This document shows positions 27,345 through 36,191 of a stretch of 42,277 bases of DNA, piece after piece. Source of the DNA: Cupriavidus phytohabitans. GTDB lineage: Bacteria; Pseudomonadota; Gammaproteobacteria; Burkholderiales; Burkholderiaceae. The translations under genes and the position numbers were made by a program. The notes beneath the pieces are model-generated. The model worked only from the letters and a program-made list of their open reading frames with translations, ran no database searches and was not told the origin of the DNA. Where the stretch lies: positions 1 to 42,277 of the forward strand of contig NZ_AUFE01000049.1 in the NCBI RefSeq assembly GCF_000426345.1, given 5' to 3'. Position 1 is the stretch's first letter. Each line of letters begins with the position of its first letter.

Positions 27345-30300
27345 ATGCGCTGCACCCATTGCCAATTCGAGAACCCCGCTGGCGCCAGGTTCTGCGAGGC
27401 GTGCGGGCAACGGCTGGCGCAGGCCTGCCCGCAATGCGGCTACGAGTCCAGCCCCTCGGCCAGATTCTGCGCGGCCTGCGGGGCGCAGCTGCCGGAGCCG
27501 GTTGCGGCGCCGCAGCAGACTCCGCCCCCGGCCCCGCCTGTACCGGCCCCGATTCTTTACACGCCGCCCCACCTGGCCGAGCGCATCCGCGCGGAACGGG
27601 CCGCCATGGAAGCCAAGGGCGCGGATGCCGCCGGCGAGCGCAAGACCATCACGGCGCTCTTTGCCGACATGGCCGGCTCGACCGCGCTGATCCAGGACCT
27701 GGACCCGGAGGAAGCCCGCCGCCTGATCGACCCGGTGGTGGCGCTGATGATGGAGGCCGTGCATCACTATGAAGGGTACGTGGCCAAGTCGCTCGGCGAC
27801 GGCATCCTCGCGCTGTTCGGCGCGCCGATCGCTCACGAAGACCATGCGCTACGGGCACTGTTCGCGGCGCTACGGATGCAGCAGGCCATGCGCCGCCATA
27901 GTGACCGGGTCCGGCTGGAGCAGGGCATCCCGCTGCAGATCCGGGTGGGCGTTCACACCGGGGAAGTGGTGGTCCGCTCGATCCGCAAGGACGATTTGCG
28001 CACCGACTACGACCCGGTGGGCCACACCATGCACATCGCCGCCCGAATGGAAGGCGTCGCGACCCCGTCCTCCATCCTGGTCAGCGAATCGACCCACAGG
28101 CTGACGGAGGGGTATTTCGCGTTCCAGGCCTTGGGACGTACCCAGATCAAGGGACTGCGCGAGCCACTGGCCGTGTATGAGGTGCTCGGTCTGGGCGCCT
28201 TGCGCACGCGGCTGCAGGTGGGGGCGCTTCGCGGCCTGGCCCGCTTTGTCGGTCGTGAGGCGGAGTTGGCGCGCCTGGGCGAGGCGTTGGCGCTGGCCAA
28301 GGGCGGGCAAGGGCAGATCGTCGGCGTCGTGGGGGAGGCGGGCGTCGGCAAATCGCGCCTGTTCCACGAATTCAAGGCGCGCGCGCAGGAAGGCTGCCTG
28401 GTGCTCGAAACCTTCTCGGTGTCGCATGGCAAGGCGTTCCCCTACCTGCCGCTGATCGACCTGCTGCGAAACTACTTCCAGATCACGCCACAGGATGATG
28501 AACGCCGCTGTCGAGAGAAGGCGACAGGCAAGCTGCTGATCCTGGATCGTGCGCTGGAGGAACACCTGCCCTACCTGCTCTACCTGCTGGGGATTGTCGA
28601 GCCGGGCTCGGCCTTGCCGACGATGGATCCCGCCATCCGGCGCCGGCGCACGTTCGAGGCGATCGTGAAACTGCTGGTGCGCGAGAGCCAGAACCAGACG
28701 CTGATGGTGCTGTTCGAAGACCTGCAATGGCTCGATAGCGAGACCGAAGCGTTCCTCGATGTCCTGATCGCGCAGGTGCCGCACGCCAGGCTGCTGCTGC
28801 TGGTCAACTACCGCCCCGAATACCGCCACGACGGGGGCAGCCAGCCGTGTTACACCCAGCTGCATCTGGAACCGCTGGGCCCGGCGGAGGCCCAGGGATT
28901 GCTCATGGCGCTGCTCGGCGATGATCCCTCGCTGGTCCCGCTCAAGCAGCTGATCCTGTCCAAGACCGAGGGCAACCCGTTCTTTATGGAGGAAGTGGTC
29001 CAGACCCTGGCCGAGGAACATGCCCTGCTCGGCCAGCCCGGCCACTACCGGATCGACAAGGCTCCTGTGGCGCTGCACATCCCGACCACCGTGCAGGGGG
29101 TGCTGGCGGCCCGGATCGACCGGCTACCGGTCCCGCAAAAGGAATTGTTGCAGACGCTCGCGGTCATCGGCACCGAGTTCCCGTCCAGCCTGGTCCGGCA
29201 TGTGACGGGGCAGCCCGAAGCCGCGCTGCACCCGCTGCTGGTCGACCTCCAGGCCGGGGACTTCATCTATGAGCGGCCCGCTTACCCCGAAGTGGAGTAC
29301 GCGTTCAAGCACGCGCTGACCCAGGAGGTCGCGGGCAACTCCCTGCTGTCGGCGCAGCGCAGCCTCCTGCACGAGCGCACGGCGCAGGCCATCGAGGCGC
29401 TGTTCCCGGACCGGCTCAAGGAGTACTGCAACGAGTTGTCGCATCATTACAGCCAGAGCGGCAATGTGCCGAAGGCGGTCGAATACCTGCAGCTGGCCGG
29501 CAAGCAGGCCCTGCAGCGTTCCGCCCAGCTTGAAGCGATCGGCCATCTCAGCGCGGCGCTCGAACTGCTCAAGACCCTGCCTGACACGCCCGAACGCCTG
29601 CAGGAAGAGCTGACGCTGCTGCTGACGCTCGGCCCGGCCTGGATGGCCGCGCGCGGCTTCGGCGCGCCGGAGGTGGAGGCGACCTACACGCGGGCCCTCG
29701 CGCTGAGCAAGCAGGGCGGGGACACGCCGCAGTGCTTCTCGTCACAACTCGGTCTGTGGTCCTTCTACCTGCTGCGCGCCCAGCTCAAGACGGCGCAGGC
29801 ACTAGGTGAGCGGCTGCTCAGCCTCGCGCAGGATACGCAGGACCCGGAACAGATGGCCGAGGCACACCGCGTGCTCGGCACGACTGTGTTCCGCCTGGGC
29901 GAGTTCACGGCGGCCCGTACCCACATGGAGCAGGCCCTGGCACTGCACCGCCCCGACCGGCAATCCTATGGTCATCTCTTGCGCTATGTGCGTAACCCCG
30001 CCATCCATATGCGCAGTGCGCTGAGCTGGTCGCTCTGGTATCTGGGCTTGCCGGATCAGTCCCTGGCCCGCTCGGCAGAGGCCCTGGCGCTGGCCAGGCA
30101 GGCCTGTGAGCCGTTCGGCCTTGCCTTGAGCCTGGTCTATGCGGCCGAACTGCATCAGCGCCGGGGCGAACCGGAACGGACGCTCGAGTACGCCAATGCC
30201 GCGCTCGCGCTATCGAGCGAACAAGGATTCCCGCTCTATCTGGCCTGGGCGACGATTCTGCGCGGCTGGGCGCTCGCCCGGCAAGGCAATGACGAGGGCA

Positions 30301-30794
30301 TTGATCTGATACAGCAGGGTCTCGAAGCCCACGAAGCCACCGGGGCCGCACTGGGGCGGCCATCCCTGCTGGGACTGCTTGCCGACGCCTATGGCAGGGC
30401 AGGGCAGCCTGATGCGGCGCTGCGCGTGCTGGGTGAGGCGCTGACCCTGGCCAGCAGCACCGGCGAATGCTTCGATGCCGCGACGCTGCATCGCTTCCAG
30501 GGAGAATGGATGCTGCAGTTGCCGGGCGAAATGGCCAGTCTCTCCGCCAGGGACGACGAAGCGCAAGCATGCTTCGAGAAGGCAATTGCCCTCGCGCATC
30601 AGCAGGCGGCTAAGTCCATCGAGTTGCAAGCCGTGCTGAGCGTTGCCCGACTATGGCACCGCCAAGGCAAGGACGAAGCTGCGCGGCAAATGGTAGTCAA
30701 GGTCCATGCCTCGTTCACGGAGGGATTCGATACCGTGGACGCGCGCCAGGCAAGCGAGCTGCTAACGGGTGCATCGCCCCTTGGCTTGGTTTAG
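27345..30794 (+). CDS. Zinc-ribbon / class III nucleotide cyclase / AAA ATPase / TPR protein
   Basis: A 1149-aa cytoplasmic signalling protein. Two N-terminal zinc ribbons (CTHC...CEAC and CPQC...CAAC, residues 3-45) precede a class III adenylate/guanylate cyclase domain (about 95-285). Its metal Asp residues lie in ALFADMAGST and SLGDGILALFG; the usual transition-state Asn is His (TMHIAARMEG). An AAA/STAND-type ATPase follows with P-loop GEAGVGKSRL (about 329) and LFEDLQWLD. The last 500 residues form TPR-like repeats. This architecture is recurrent in proteobacteria and mostly uncharacterised; whether it makes cAMP is unknown. GAGGA precedes the ATG. It stands alone, between a leuA relic and an XRE gene. 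Confidence 0.9.
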   Translation: MRCTHCQFENPAGARFCEACGQRLAQACPQCGYESSPSARFCAACGAQLPEPVAAPQQTPPPAPPVPAPILYTPPHLAERIRAERAAMEAKGADAAGERKTITALFADMAGSTALIQDLDPEEARRLIDPVVALMMEAVHHYEGYVAKSLGDGILALFGAPIAHEDHALRALFAALRMQQAMRRHSDRVRLEQGIPLQIRVGVHTGEVVVRSIRKDDLRTDYDPVGHTMHIAARMEGVATPSSILVSESTHRLTEGYFAFQALGRTQIKGLREPLAVYEVLGLGALRTRLQVGALRGLARFVGREAELARLGEALALAKGGQGQIVGVVGEAGVGKSRLFHEFKARAQEGCLVLETFSVSHGKAFPYLPLIDLLRNYFQITPQDDERRCREKATGKLLILDRALEEHLPYLLYLLGIVEPGSALPTMDPAIRRRRTFEAIVKLLVRESQNQTLMVLFEDLQWLDSETEAFLDVLIAQVPHARLLLLVNYRPEYRHDGGSQPCYTQLHLEPLGPAEAQGLLMALLGDDPSLVPLKQLILSKTEGNPFFMEEVVQTLAEEHALLGQPGHYRIDKAPVALHIPTTVQGVLAARIDRLPVPQKELLQTLAVIGTEFPSSLVRHVTGQPEAALHPLLVDLQAGDFIYERPAYPEVEYAFKHALTQEVAGNSLLSAQRSLLHERTAQAIEALFPDRLKEYCNELSHHYSQSGNVPKAVEYLQLAGKQALQRSAQLEAIGHLSAALELLKTLPDTPERLQEELTLLLTLGPAWMAARGFGAPEVEATYTRALALSKQGGDTPQCFSSQLGLWSFYLLRAQLKTAQALGERLLSLAQDTQDPEQMAEAHRVLGTTVFRLGEFTAARTHMEQALALHRPDRQSYGHLLRYVRNPAIHMRSALSWSLWYLGLPDQSLARSAEALALARQACEPFGLALSLVYAAELHQRRGEPERTLEYANAALALSSEQGFPLYLAWATILRGWALARQGNDEGIDLIQQGLEAHEATGAALGRPSLLGLLADAYGRAGQPDAALRVLGEALTLASSTGECFDAATLHRFQGEWMLQLPGEMASLSARDDEAQACFEKAIALAHQQAAKSIELQAVLSVARLWHRQGKDEAARQMVVKVHASFTEGFDTVDARQASELLTGASPLGLV

Positions 30795-30942
30795 CGATGG
30801 TGCGGCGTTTGGCCCGGTGAGTCGAAGCGGTGTCCGGATGCAATCAATTGCCTGCAAGCCACCCACAACAGCAATGTCAGCTCCCGATGGGGCAACAAAC
30901 CGACGCGCGGTGCTCCCCAAATCCGGGATTGGACGGCGATGG

Positions 30943-30963
30943 TATAATTTCACTTTCGTGAAA
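30943..30963 (+). promoter_or_regulatory. TATAAT box overlapping a TTTCAC-TTTC-GTGAAA dyad, autoregulatory promoter candidate
   Basis: A perfect -10 hexamer TATAAT (30943-30948) runs into the dyad TTTCAC (30948-30953) and GTGAAA (30958-30963). The XRE gene starts 14 nt later. No good -35 box is seen. A dyad at the start site of a gene for a helix-turn-helix protein suggests self-repression. Confidence 0.55.
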
Positions 30964-30977
30964 GTTATGACACCTCT

Positions 30978-31313
30978 ATGCCGAGGCCGCTTCCTGATCC
31001 AACTCCGCCATCCCGCGCAACAATCCGTAGCATTGACCAGCTTGGGGACCGGATACGTGCAACGCGGGCAGGGGAAGGCATGCCCATTGACCAGGCTGCT
31101 AATCATTGTGGGGTTTCCGTCGGTATGCTGTCCAAGCTGGAGAACGGCAAGGGCGTCAATCTGGAGCACGCGCTGCGCGTGATGGACGGACTGGGTTTGA
31201 CGATGCTCGTCGTGCCGAGGGCGCATGCGGCCTTGCTCGAACAGGCAGCGGCTCATGCGGCCAGGATGGACAAGAATGCGGCTAGGGAGAGGCAAGTCCG
31301 GGGCGAGGAATAG
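30978..31313 (+). CDS. XRE-family regulator, HipB-like
   Basis: An 111-aa protein with a Cro/C1-type helix-turn-helix (about residues 25-75: DQLGDRIRATRAGEGMPIDQ, VSVGMLSKLENGKGVNLEHA) followed by LRVMDGLGLTMLVVP, the pattern of HipB antitoxins. No hipA kinase follows on either strand, so it is an orphan antitoxin or a stand-alone repressor. The 40 C-terminal residues are charged and Ala-rich. The ATG at 30978 has only a weak ribosome site; the leader is very short. Confidence 0.8.
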   Translation: MPRPLPDPTPPSRATIRSIDQLGDRIRATRAGEGMPIDQAANHCGVSVGMLSKLENGKGVNLEHALRVMDGLGLTMLVVPRAHAALLEQAAAHAARMDKNAARERQVRGEE

Positions 31314-31315
31314 GC

Positions 31316-31471
31316 ATGCAACAGGCGTGCGGATCCTGCGGGGTCGTGCCAGCTACTGCTTCTTGTGCGTGCCCCAACCGATGCGACAATCACCAACGGC
31401 ATGGGTGTCGGACCGAATTCGGCTCCCATACTGCACGGGTGAGCGCGCCTGCCGTCGCGGGACGGCAGTGA
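31316..31471 (+). CDS. Possible 51-aa cysteine-rich protein
   Basis: A short frame starts 3 nt after the XRE stop, and GAGGAA of that gene's end forms a good ribosome site. The product MQQACGSCGVVPATASCACP... has six Cys in the first 31 residues (two CxxC/CxC pairs) plus several His, as in small metal-binding proteins. I do not recognise it. The frame could be chance: its end overlaps a GC hairpin at 31449-31468 and no homologue comes to mind. Confidence 0.25.
   Translation: MQQACGSCGVVPATASCACPNRCDNHQRHGCRTEFGSHTARVSAPAVAGRQ
31449..31468 (-). terminator. GC hairpin after the ebo-linked operon
   Basis: CTGCCGTC and GACGGCAG form an 8-bp stem with a 4-nt loop, 45 nt beyond the stop of the last leftward gene (31513). 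No T-tract follows on either strand, so termination would be weak or Rho-dependent. Confidence 0.3.
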
Positions 31472-31512
31472 GCGCGTCTTGCGAAATCACGTCGGAAAGC
31501 GCTGGTGCCCGA

Positions 31513-32565
31513 TCAGGCAGCGGCGCTACCCGGGTCGACCGGCTGGTACTCGAAACTCGGCCCCGTCAACACGGCCGGGTTCGGAATCCCCGACATCATC
31601 GCCTTCGCCTGCCCTTTCAGCGACATCATCAGTCCGATCGCGACATTCATCTGGGCGGAGGTAGCGTTACCGTTGAACAGCGAGTTCAAGGCGGACAGCA
31701 GGCTTGTGTAGGTGTAGTTGAAGTTGTTGCACGCCAGCCGCTGCGCTGAACCGGGGGGATAGTTCGCGATCTTCGGGTTGGTAGGCAGCGAATAGACGCC
31801 GCTCGGATCGAAGACGATCGGCTCGCCCGAATATGAATAGGGCGGGTTGCCGGACGGGTTCATTATCAGTGTCCTGCCGTTCTTGATCTGCATGAAGCGG
31901 TAGTAGTGGGCGTAGCCATCTCCGACCACTTCCTCCGGGGACTTCGACGTACCTTCGCCCTGCTCGACGATGGTGCGGATTGCCTGCTGCGCGGTTGTCA
32001 CGTTGTACACGACCACAGCCTCCTGCATCAGGTCAGGACCGACCTGGTTACGGGGCGGGTTGACGAACGCGCCGTCGCCGAGCACGCCGATTGCCGCCGA
32101 TATGGCATCGTAGAATTCGCCAATCGTGATCGATGTGTCCAGCGCGAACGCCCGAGCGGTCGGAAAGTCCAGGGGGTCCTCCGGCTGCTCGATGTCGAGG
32201 AAGGTGTCGAGCTGGGCCGGTGAGAACGGGGCGAGATTGCAGGTCAGGCCATGCTCGACGCCGCCGGGCAGCGGACCCGGGTAGCTCGGGACGAAATACT
32301 GCCCGCCAATGACCGGCGTCCCGCCGAGCGCATTCAGCACATTCGATGCCAGCGTCATGTGCAGCATCTCTTCCATCACCACCGATAGAACGATGTCAGC
32401 GATGGCCTTGTTCTTGGTCGGGTCGAGAGAATACAGCGCGTAAAGGTAGAGCGGAATGGTCGCATGCTCGAGTTCGATGGCCTGGTTCAGCACTGCATAC
32501 ATGGCCGGCAGAGACGGCTGGTCGGACCGCAGTCCTTTCAGCGTGGAGCGTTGAAGGCGGATCAT
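31513..32565 (-). CDS. Ferritin-like protein, VioB/RebD C-terminal type (PF12902-like)
   Basis: A 350-aa protein resembling the ferritin-like half of VioB and RebD, which couple two indole-pyruvate imine units. Candidate metal ligands are Glu in AIELEHATIP (E31/E33), E66 and H69 in VMEEMLHM, E204 in EQGEG and H220 in YAHYYRF. The same E / ExxH / QGEG...H pattern occurs in VioB. The rest (260-330) is Asn/Pro-rich. GGAGGT lies 6 nt before the ATG. It is the last gene of the leftward cluster, 36 nt after the VioB-N-like gene, and the two together (638+350 aa) have the length of one VioB (about 1000 aa). Enzymatic activity is unproven; many family members have no known role. Confidence 0.75.
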   Translation of the reverse strand: MIRLQRSTLKGLRSDQPSLPAMYAVLNQAIELEHATIPLYLYALYSLDPTKNKAIADIVLSVVMEEMLHMTLASNVLNALGGTPVIGGQYFVPSYPGPLPGGVEHGLTCNLAPFSPAQLDTFLDIEQPEDPLDFPTARAFALDTSITIGEFYDAISAAIGVLGDGAFVNPPRNQVGPDLMQEAVVVYNVTTAQQAIRTIVEQGEGTSKSPEEVVGDGYAHYYRFMQIKNGRTLIMNPSGNPPYSYSGEPIVFDPSGVYSLPTNPKIANYPPGSAQRLACNNFNYTYTSLLSALNSLFNGNATSAQMNVAIGLMMSLKGQAKAMMSGIPNPAVLTGPSFEYQPVDPGSAAA

Positions 32566-32584
32566 ATTGGCTACCTCCGAAATT

Positions 32585-32607
32585 GGTGATCAAAGAGGTG
32601 ATCAAAG
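32585..32607 (-). repeat. Tandem duplication of an 11-12 bp unit at a stop codon
   Basis: GGTGATCAAAG occurs at 32585-32595 and 32597-32607 with a 12-bp period. On the minus strand the stop codon (TGA, 32602-32604) of the 638-aa gene falls in the first copy, so the unit with its stop is duplicated in the spacer. Confidence 0.8.
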
Positions 32608-34518
32608 CGCGCACAGGGATCTGCGCAATATCAGGCGGCGTGCGCTGGCCGCCGCCTTGCCACCTTGCGCGGCGGGACGTATCGCATCCGATACGGGCGC
32701 GGCGGCATGCGCGCGCACAGCGGGGGCCGGTGCGCCGGTGCCGTACTGGGGATTGGCGAGGAACGACTGGATCGCGGTGCGCTTCGCTGGCGACAGGTCG
32801 CGTGTGACCGGCATCGAATTCGGATCCGCCGGATCGAGTCCGAACGCGAGCGACAGCAGCGAGGCATTCGCGACCACCTGTTTGTAGTCGGCCATGTCGA
32901 GAAAGCGCGCCATGACCGGATACAGGTTTGCGTATTGCTGGAAGATCGGTTGCACCGATGTCCACGTGACCGGCTGGGCGGGGCTAAAGCCGCTCCACAG
33001 CAGGACGCTGATGAAATTCCACTGGTTCACCGGCCCGCTATAGGTTCCCGTATCCGCAAATCCGACGCGGATGCCGTAGACCTGGCCGTCCAGGCCATAG
33101 TCCTTGCCATGGTTGAAATAGCGCGGTGTGCCCGGGTCGCCGGTGGCCAGCGACAGCAACGCGACACCGTTCTGGCCCGTCACCAGCGTGCCGCTGAAGC
33201 CTTCGGAAAGCGGTGTGACCGTCGGCGGCCGGTGCGTGGCATCGACAAAGCTCAACGCGGAAAGCGGTGTCGCGACCGGCGGCACGTCGCGCGGATGAAT
33301 CATGTTGCTAGGCTGAAGTTGTAAGGAATCCGGCACGACACTCAATGTCGCTTCGACCATCGGCTGGCCCCACTGCATCGCGTAGACGGCTACCTGCAGC
33401 GTGTCGCCAGGACTCGCACGATAGACGAACGTGTCTGCGCGCACGAACACGCCGCTGTTCCATTCGCTGATCGTGATGCCCGGGTTTCCGCTCAACGTAA
33501 GCGGGGCACTCTGCACCGCGGCGAGTTGCTGGGGGCTCAGCGGCAACTGCACCACGCCTGCGGTTGTCGGGTACCAAGGCGTGTCGCCGGAGTAGCCGTT
33601 CTGACCGCCGGCCGCGATCGTTCCCAGCGTGAGAGCGCCTGTCGACGTAGCGACACTGAGCGCCAGGTCCCCGACGTCATTCATGGTGCCGCCCGGGTTG
33701 CCGGTACTCAGCGCGTTGCCCAGGTCTAGCAGGATGGAACTGGACGCTTCGTCGACCCGCGCCGCGAAGAAGTTGATGCCGCCTTGCGGCTTGAAGAAGT
33801 TGCCACCCTGCGCCGCCGCGGCCATGAACTGCCGCCCGATCACCATGCTGTTCGGTTCTCCCGCGGCGTAGGGGCCAATTGTGCCGACGATCCGACCGCA
33901 CATGAACTGGGGCGACGTGTAGTCGAGATTGATGCCGTCCACGTTGAACTTGATCGAGAGCAGGTCGCCGCTTGCCTGCAACGCGGTGAGGAAGGGCGAG
34001 TTCGACACATCCGCCCATTGCAGATCGGTCAGCACGGACTGGTACATCGCGCCGGCAATCACGTCGCCGGAGGTCTGGCCCGTCGCGCGGTCCCAGATGT
34101 CGAGGAACGGCGCCGGGTTGAAATTGCCGCGCAGCAGCGTGTTGCCCTTGGTATCGGCGATGCGCACCTGCAGGCCCCAGATTTCGGATACCAGCTGCTG
34201 TTCGCTGTCGAGATCGACCAGCTTGGCGCAGACACGGCCGTCCGAGTCGGCGACCAGGGACTGCAGGACCGGATCGGCTGGACTGGCGGGGCCCGATGGC
34301 AGCCAGGCCGACGTGACCTTGCAGCCGAGCAGCCGCCAGGCGGCGTCGCCAGTGGGGTTGAACCAGCCGTTGGGCGGATTCATGCCCGGCCCCTGCAGCT
34401 TCTGGTAGCTTGGTTCGAACGCAGCGTTGTCGAAGTGCCCGGGGTCGTTATTGACCGTCGACACATTGGCCTGGAACTGGCCTGCGAAATGCAGGCGCAG
34501 CGGATCGAGGTAGCTCAT
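32602..34518 (-). CDS. VioB/RebD N-terminal-like protein
   Basis: A 638-aa protein starting MSYLDPLRLHFAGQFQANVS, which resembles the VioB/RebD N-terminus (pattern LDxxRxHFxGxxxxNxxTxNxD). It continues with segments such as FNPTGDAAWRLLGCKVTSAW and GRIVGTIGPYAAGEPNSM. It is mainly beta-rich with no signal peptide or membrane segment. In VioB and RebD this region precedes the ferritin-like domain in one chain; here it is separate and lies directly upstream of the ferritin-like gene. The C-terminal 90 residues are Ala/Pro/Arg-rich and low complexity. AAGGAGG stands 5 nt before the ATG. Homology was judged by eye and needs a profile search; function unknown. Confidence 0.65.
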   Translation of the reverse strand: MSYLDPLRLHFAGQFQANVSTVNNDPGHFDNAAFEPSYQKLQGPGMNPPNGWFNPTGDAAWRLLGCKVTSAWLPSGPASPADPVLQSLVADSDGRVCAKLVDLDSEQQLVSEIWGLQVRIADTKGNTLLRGNFNPAPFLDIWDRATGQTSGDVIAGAMYQSVLTDLQWADVSNSPFLTALQASGDLLSIKFNVDGINLDYTSPQFMCGRIVGTIGPYAAGEPNSMVIGRQFMAAAAQGGNFFKPQGGINFFAARVDEASSSILLDLGNALSTGNPGGTMNDVGDLALSVATSTGALTLGTIAAGGQNGYSGDTPWYPTTAGVVQLPLSPQQLAAVQSAPLTLSGNPGITISEWNSGVFVRADTFVYRASPGDTLQVAVYAMQWGQPMVEATLSVVPDSLQLQPSNMIHPRDVPPVATPLSALSFVDATHRPPTVTPLSEGFSGTLVTGQNGVALLSLATGDPGTPRYFNHGKDYGLDGQVYGIRVGFADTGTYSGPVNQWNFISVLLWSGFSPAQPVTWTSVQPIFQQYANLYPVMARFLDMADYKQVVANASLLSLAFGLDPADPNSMPVTRDLSPAKRTAIQSFLANPQYGTGAPAPAVRAHAAAPVSDAIRPAAQGGKAAASARRLILRRSLCAL

Positions 34519-34561
34519 GGGGTCCTCCTTGTTAGCGGTGCGACGTGGTTGCCGCGGCGCG

Positions 34562-35338
34562 TCAGAATGGCTTGATCAGGCCAACCGGATTGCCTTCCGG
34601 ATCCTTGATCATCGCGAAGTGGTAGCCATCGACGCTGACCGGATCGACATAGCGGCTGCCGCCGTTCTGCAAAGCACGGTTGATCGCTGCGTCCAGATCG
34701 TCGACGAGAAGGTAGAAGTTCTTGCCCGGCTCGTAGCCAGGCGTATTCGGTTCTGTCTGGCCGATGCCGCCGAGCAGCGGCAAGGTCTGCACCTGGAACG
34801 GGATGTAGGCGAAGCCGGCGGTGCCGGTCTGGTAGTGCCAGCCGAAGACGCTGCCGTAGAAGGCCTTCAGCGTGGCCTGGTCCTTCGCGATGATCTCGAA
34901 CATCACGCTGGGATGGAGATTGACGGCATCGGCTTGCGGCGCGGCGATGGAGGCGGCAGCCGTCGCGGTCCGCACAAAGCCCGCGCGCATTTGCAGGAAC
35001 TCCACGAACGTAAAAGGCGAGCCGTTCGACGCGACAAACAGCTCGCCATGCTGCCGCACAAAGCCGGTGAACACCGGTCCGTTGACGTGGCGCAGGAACG
35101 CGTCGGCGTCACGGTAGGTTTCAAAGAACACGACGGAAAAAGGATTGGACGGCGGCAGCGATTGCAGTCGGGCGTCACCGCCGTAGGGCGTATGGATGAG
35201 ATACGCCAGCGTATCGGGCTCCCGCTGCAGGACATCCTCGGCGAGCTGGCGCAGCGCGGTCTCGGCGGCTGGCTCGCATCCCGGCCGGATAAACCAGCGC
35301 GATGTCAGGCTGATGGAGGTGGGGATGGATGGACTCAT
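34562..35338 (-). CDS. ABM monooxygenase-like plus VOC (glyoxalase-like) two-domain protein
   Basis: A 258-aa protein. Residues about 10-110 look like the antibiotic biosynthesis monooxygenase (ABM) fold (SRWFIRPGCEPAAETALRQL, NPFSVVFFETYRDADAFLRH). Residues about 130-258 are a vicinal-oxygen-chelate domain (MFEIIAKDQATLKAFYGSVF, YLLVDDLDAAINRALQNGG, FAMIKDPEGNPVGLIKPF). VOC proteins usually bind a metal through His/Glu; Glu of MFEII and of DPEGNP are candidates. Both domains are common in tailoring of aromatic natural products. AGGAGC precedes the ATG. It lies between eboC and the VioB-like pair on the same strand. Confidence 0.8.
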   Translation of the reverse strand: MSPSIPTSISLTSRWFIRPGCEPAAETALRQLAEDVLQREPDTLAYLIHTPYGGDARLQSLPPSNPFSVVFFETYRDADAFLRHVNGPVFTGFVRQHGELFVASNGSPFTFVEFLQMRAGFVRTATAAASIAAPQADAVNLHPSVMFEIIAKDQATLKAFYGSVFGWHYQTGTAGFAYIPFQVQTLPLLGGIGQTEPNTPGYEPGKNFYLLVDDLDAAINRALQNGGSRYVDPVSVDGYHFAMIKDPEGNPVGLIKPF

Positions 35339-35441
35339 GGTGCTCCTTCTGGTTTGGAGGCTTCATGTGCAGCCGGCACCATGACTTCGGATTCACGCTG
35401 GGCCGCTGTGCCGGAAGCGGCCACGGTTGCTGCTTCAGCGA

Positions 35442-36191
35442 TCAGTCGCCGCGAACGTAGCGCTGGCCCGCGCGGGTCAGTCCCATGCCGACCACGCCTG
35501 CAAGCAGCCACGCCGGATGCACCAGCACGGCGAGCATGACGCCATCGAGCAGCGGCATCGCGGCAAGCATCCATGGGATCACTGGCCATCGGTAACGCCC
35601 GGCGGCGGTGCGGCCTTCGTGGCGCGCGACAACTGTCAGCAGTAGCACGTAGGCCCCCTGGACGAGGGCGGCGATTCCGACCCCCGTGGATATTCCCCCG
35701 GTCAGCGCTGACGCAGTGACGACGTAGACCAGCAGCCGCGCGCCGGCCATGGCGAACACGGTCGACGGGTGGCGCTTGTGGAAGTGGTCGTAGACCCAGA
35801 TCACGAAAAGCAGCATCACACCGGCAGCCAGCCCCGCATGATGCGGAACGAGCAGCAGGCAGGCGAGCGCGCTGGCAAACAGCGCGAGGGTGACGGCGCG
35901 GGCACGGCCAGGGGTAATGCGGCCGGCCGGAATCGGCCGGTAGCGCTGGTACATGCGGTCATGCTCGAGGTCGCAGAGGTCGTTCAGGGCCATGCCGCCG
36001 CAGTAGAAGCACGACAGCGCGACCAAGAGCAGCACGACCAGCAAGGCGGAGGCGGCGGCCGGGCTTCCCTCCCAGGCAGCGCCCGAGAGGACGGCCGCGG
36101 CCAGCACGTTCATCCAGACGGTGGGCAGATTGCTCACGCGGCACAGCGAACACACTGCGTTGAGGCTGGCGCGAACCGGTAGGGCATTCAT
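35442..36191 (-). CDS. eboC: UbiA-family prenyltransferase-like membrane protein, EboC
   Basis: A 249-aa integral membrane protein with about eight hydrophobic segments. The UbiA signature NDLCDLEHDRMYQRYRP (N-D-x-x-D-x-x-x-D) follows GGMALNDL at about residue 68. The second Asp motif is weak (VYDHFHKRHP). UbiA enzymes transfer isoprenoid chains onto aromatic acceptors; the EboC subfamily has no proven substrate. Its ATG overlaps the eboF stop by 4 nt (ATGA), so they are coupled. It is the last of the six ebo genes here. Confidence 0.85.
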   Translation of the reverse strand: MNALPVRASLNAVCSLCRVSNLPTVWMNVLAAAVLSGAAWEGSPAAASALLVVLLLVALSCFYCGGMALNDLCDLEHDRMYQRYRPIPAGRITPGRARAVTLALFASALACLLLVPHHAGLAAGVMLLFVIWVYDHFHKRHPSTVFAMAGARLLVYVVTASALTGGISTGVGIAALVQGAYVLLLTVVARHEGRTAAGRYRWPVIPWMLAAMPLLDGVMLAVLVHPAWLLAGVVGMGLTRAGQRYVRGD

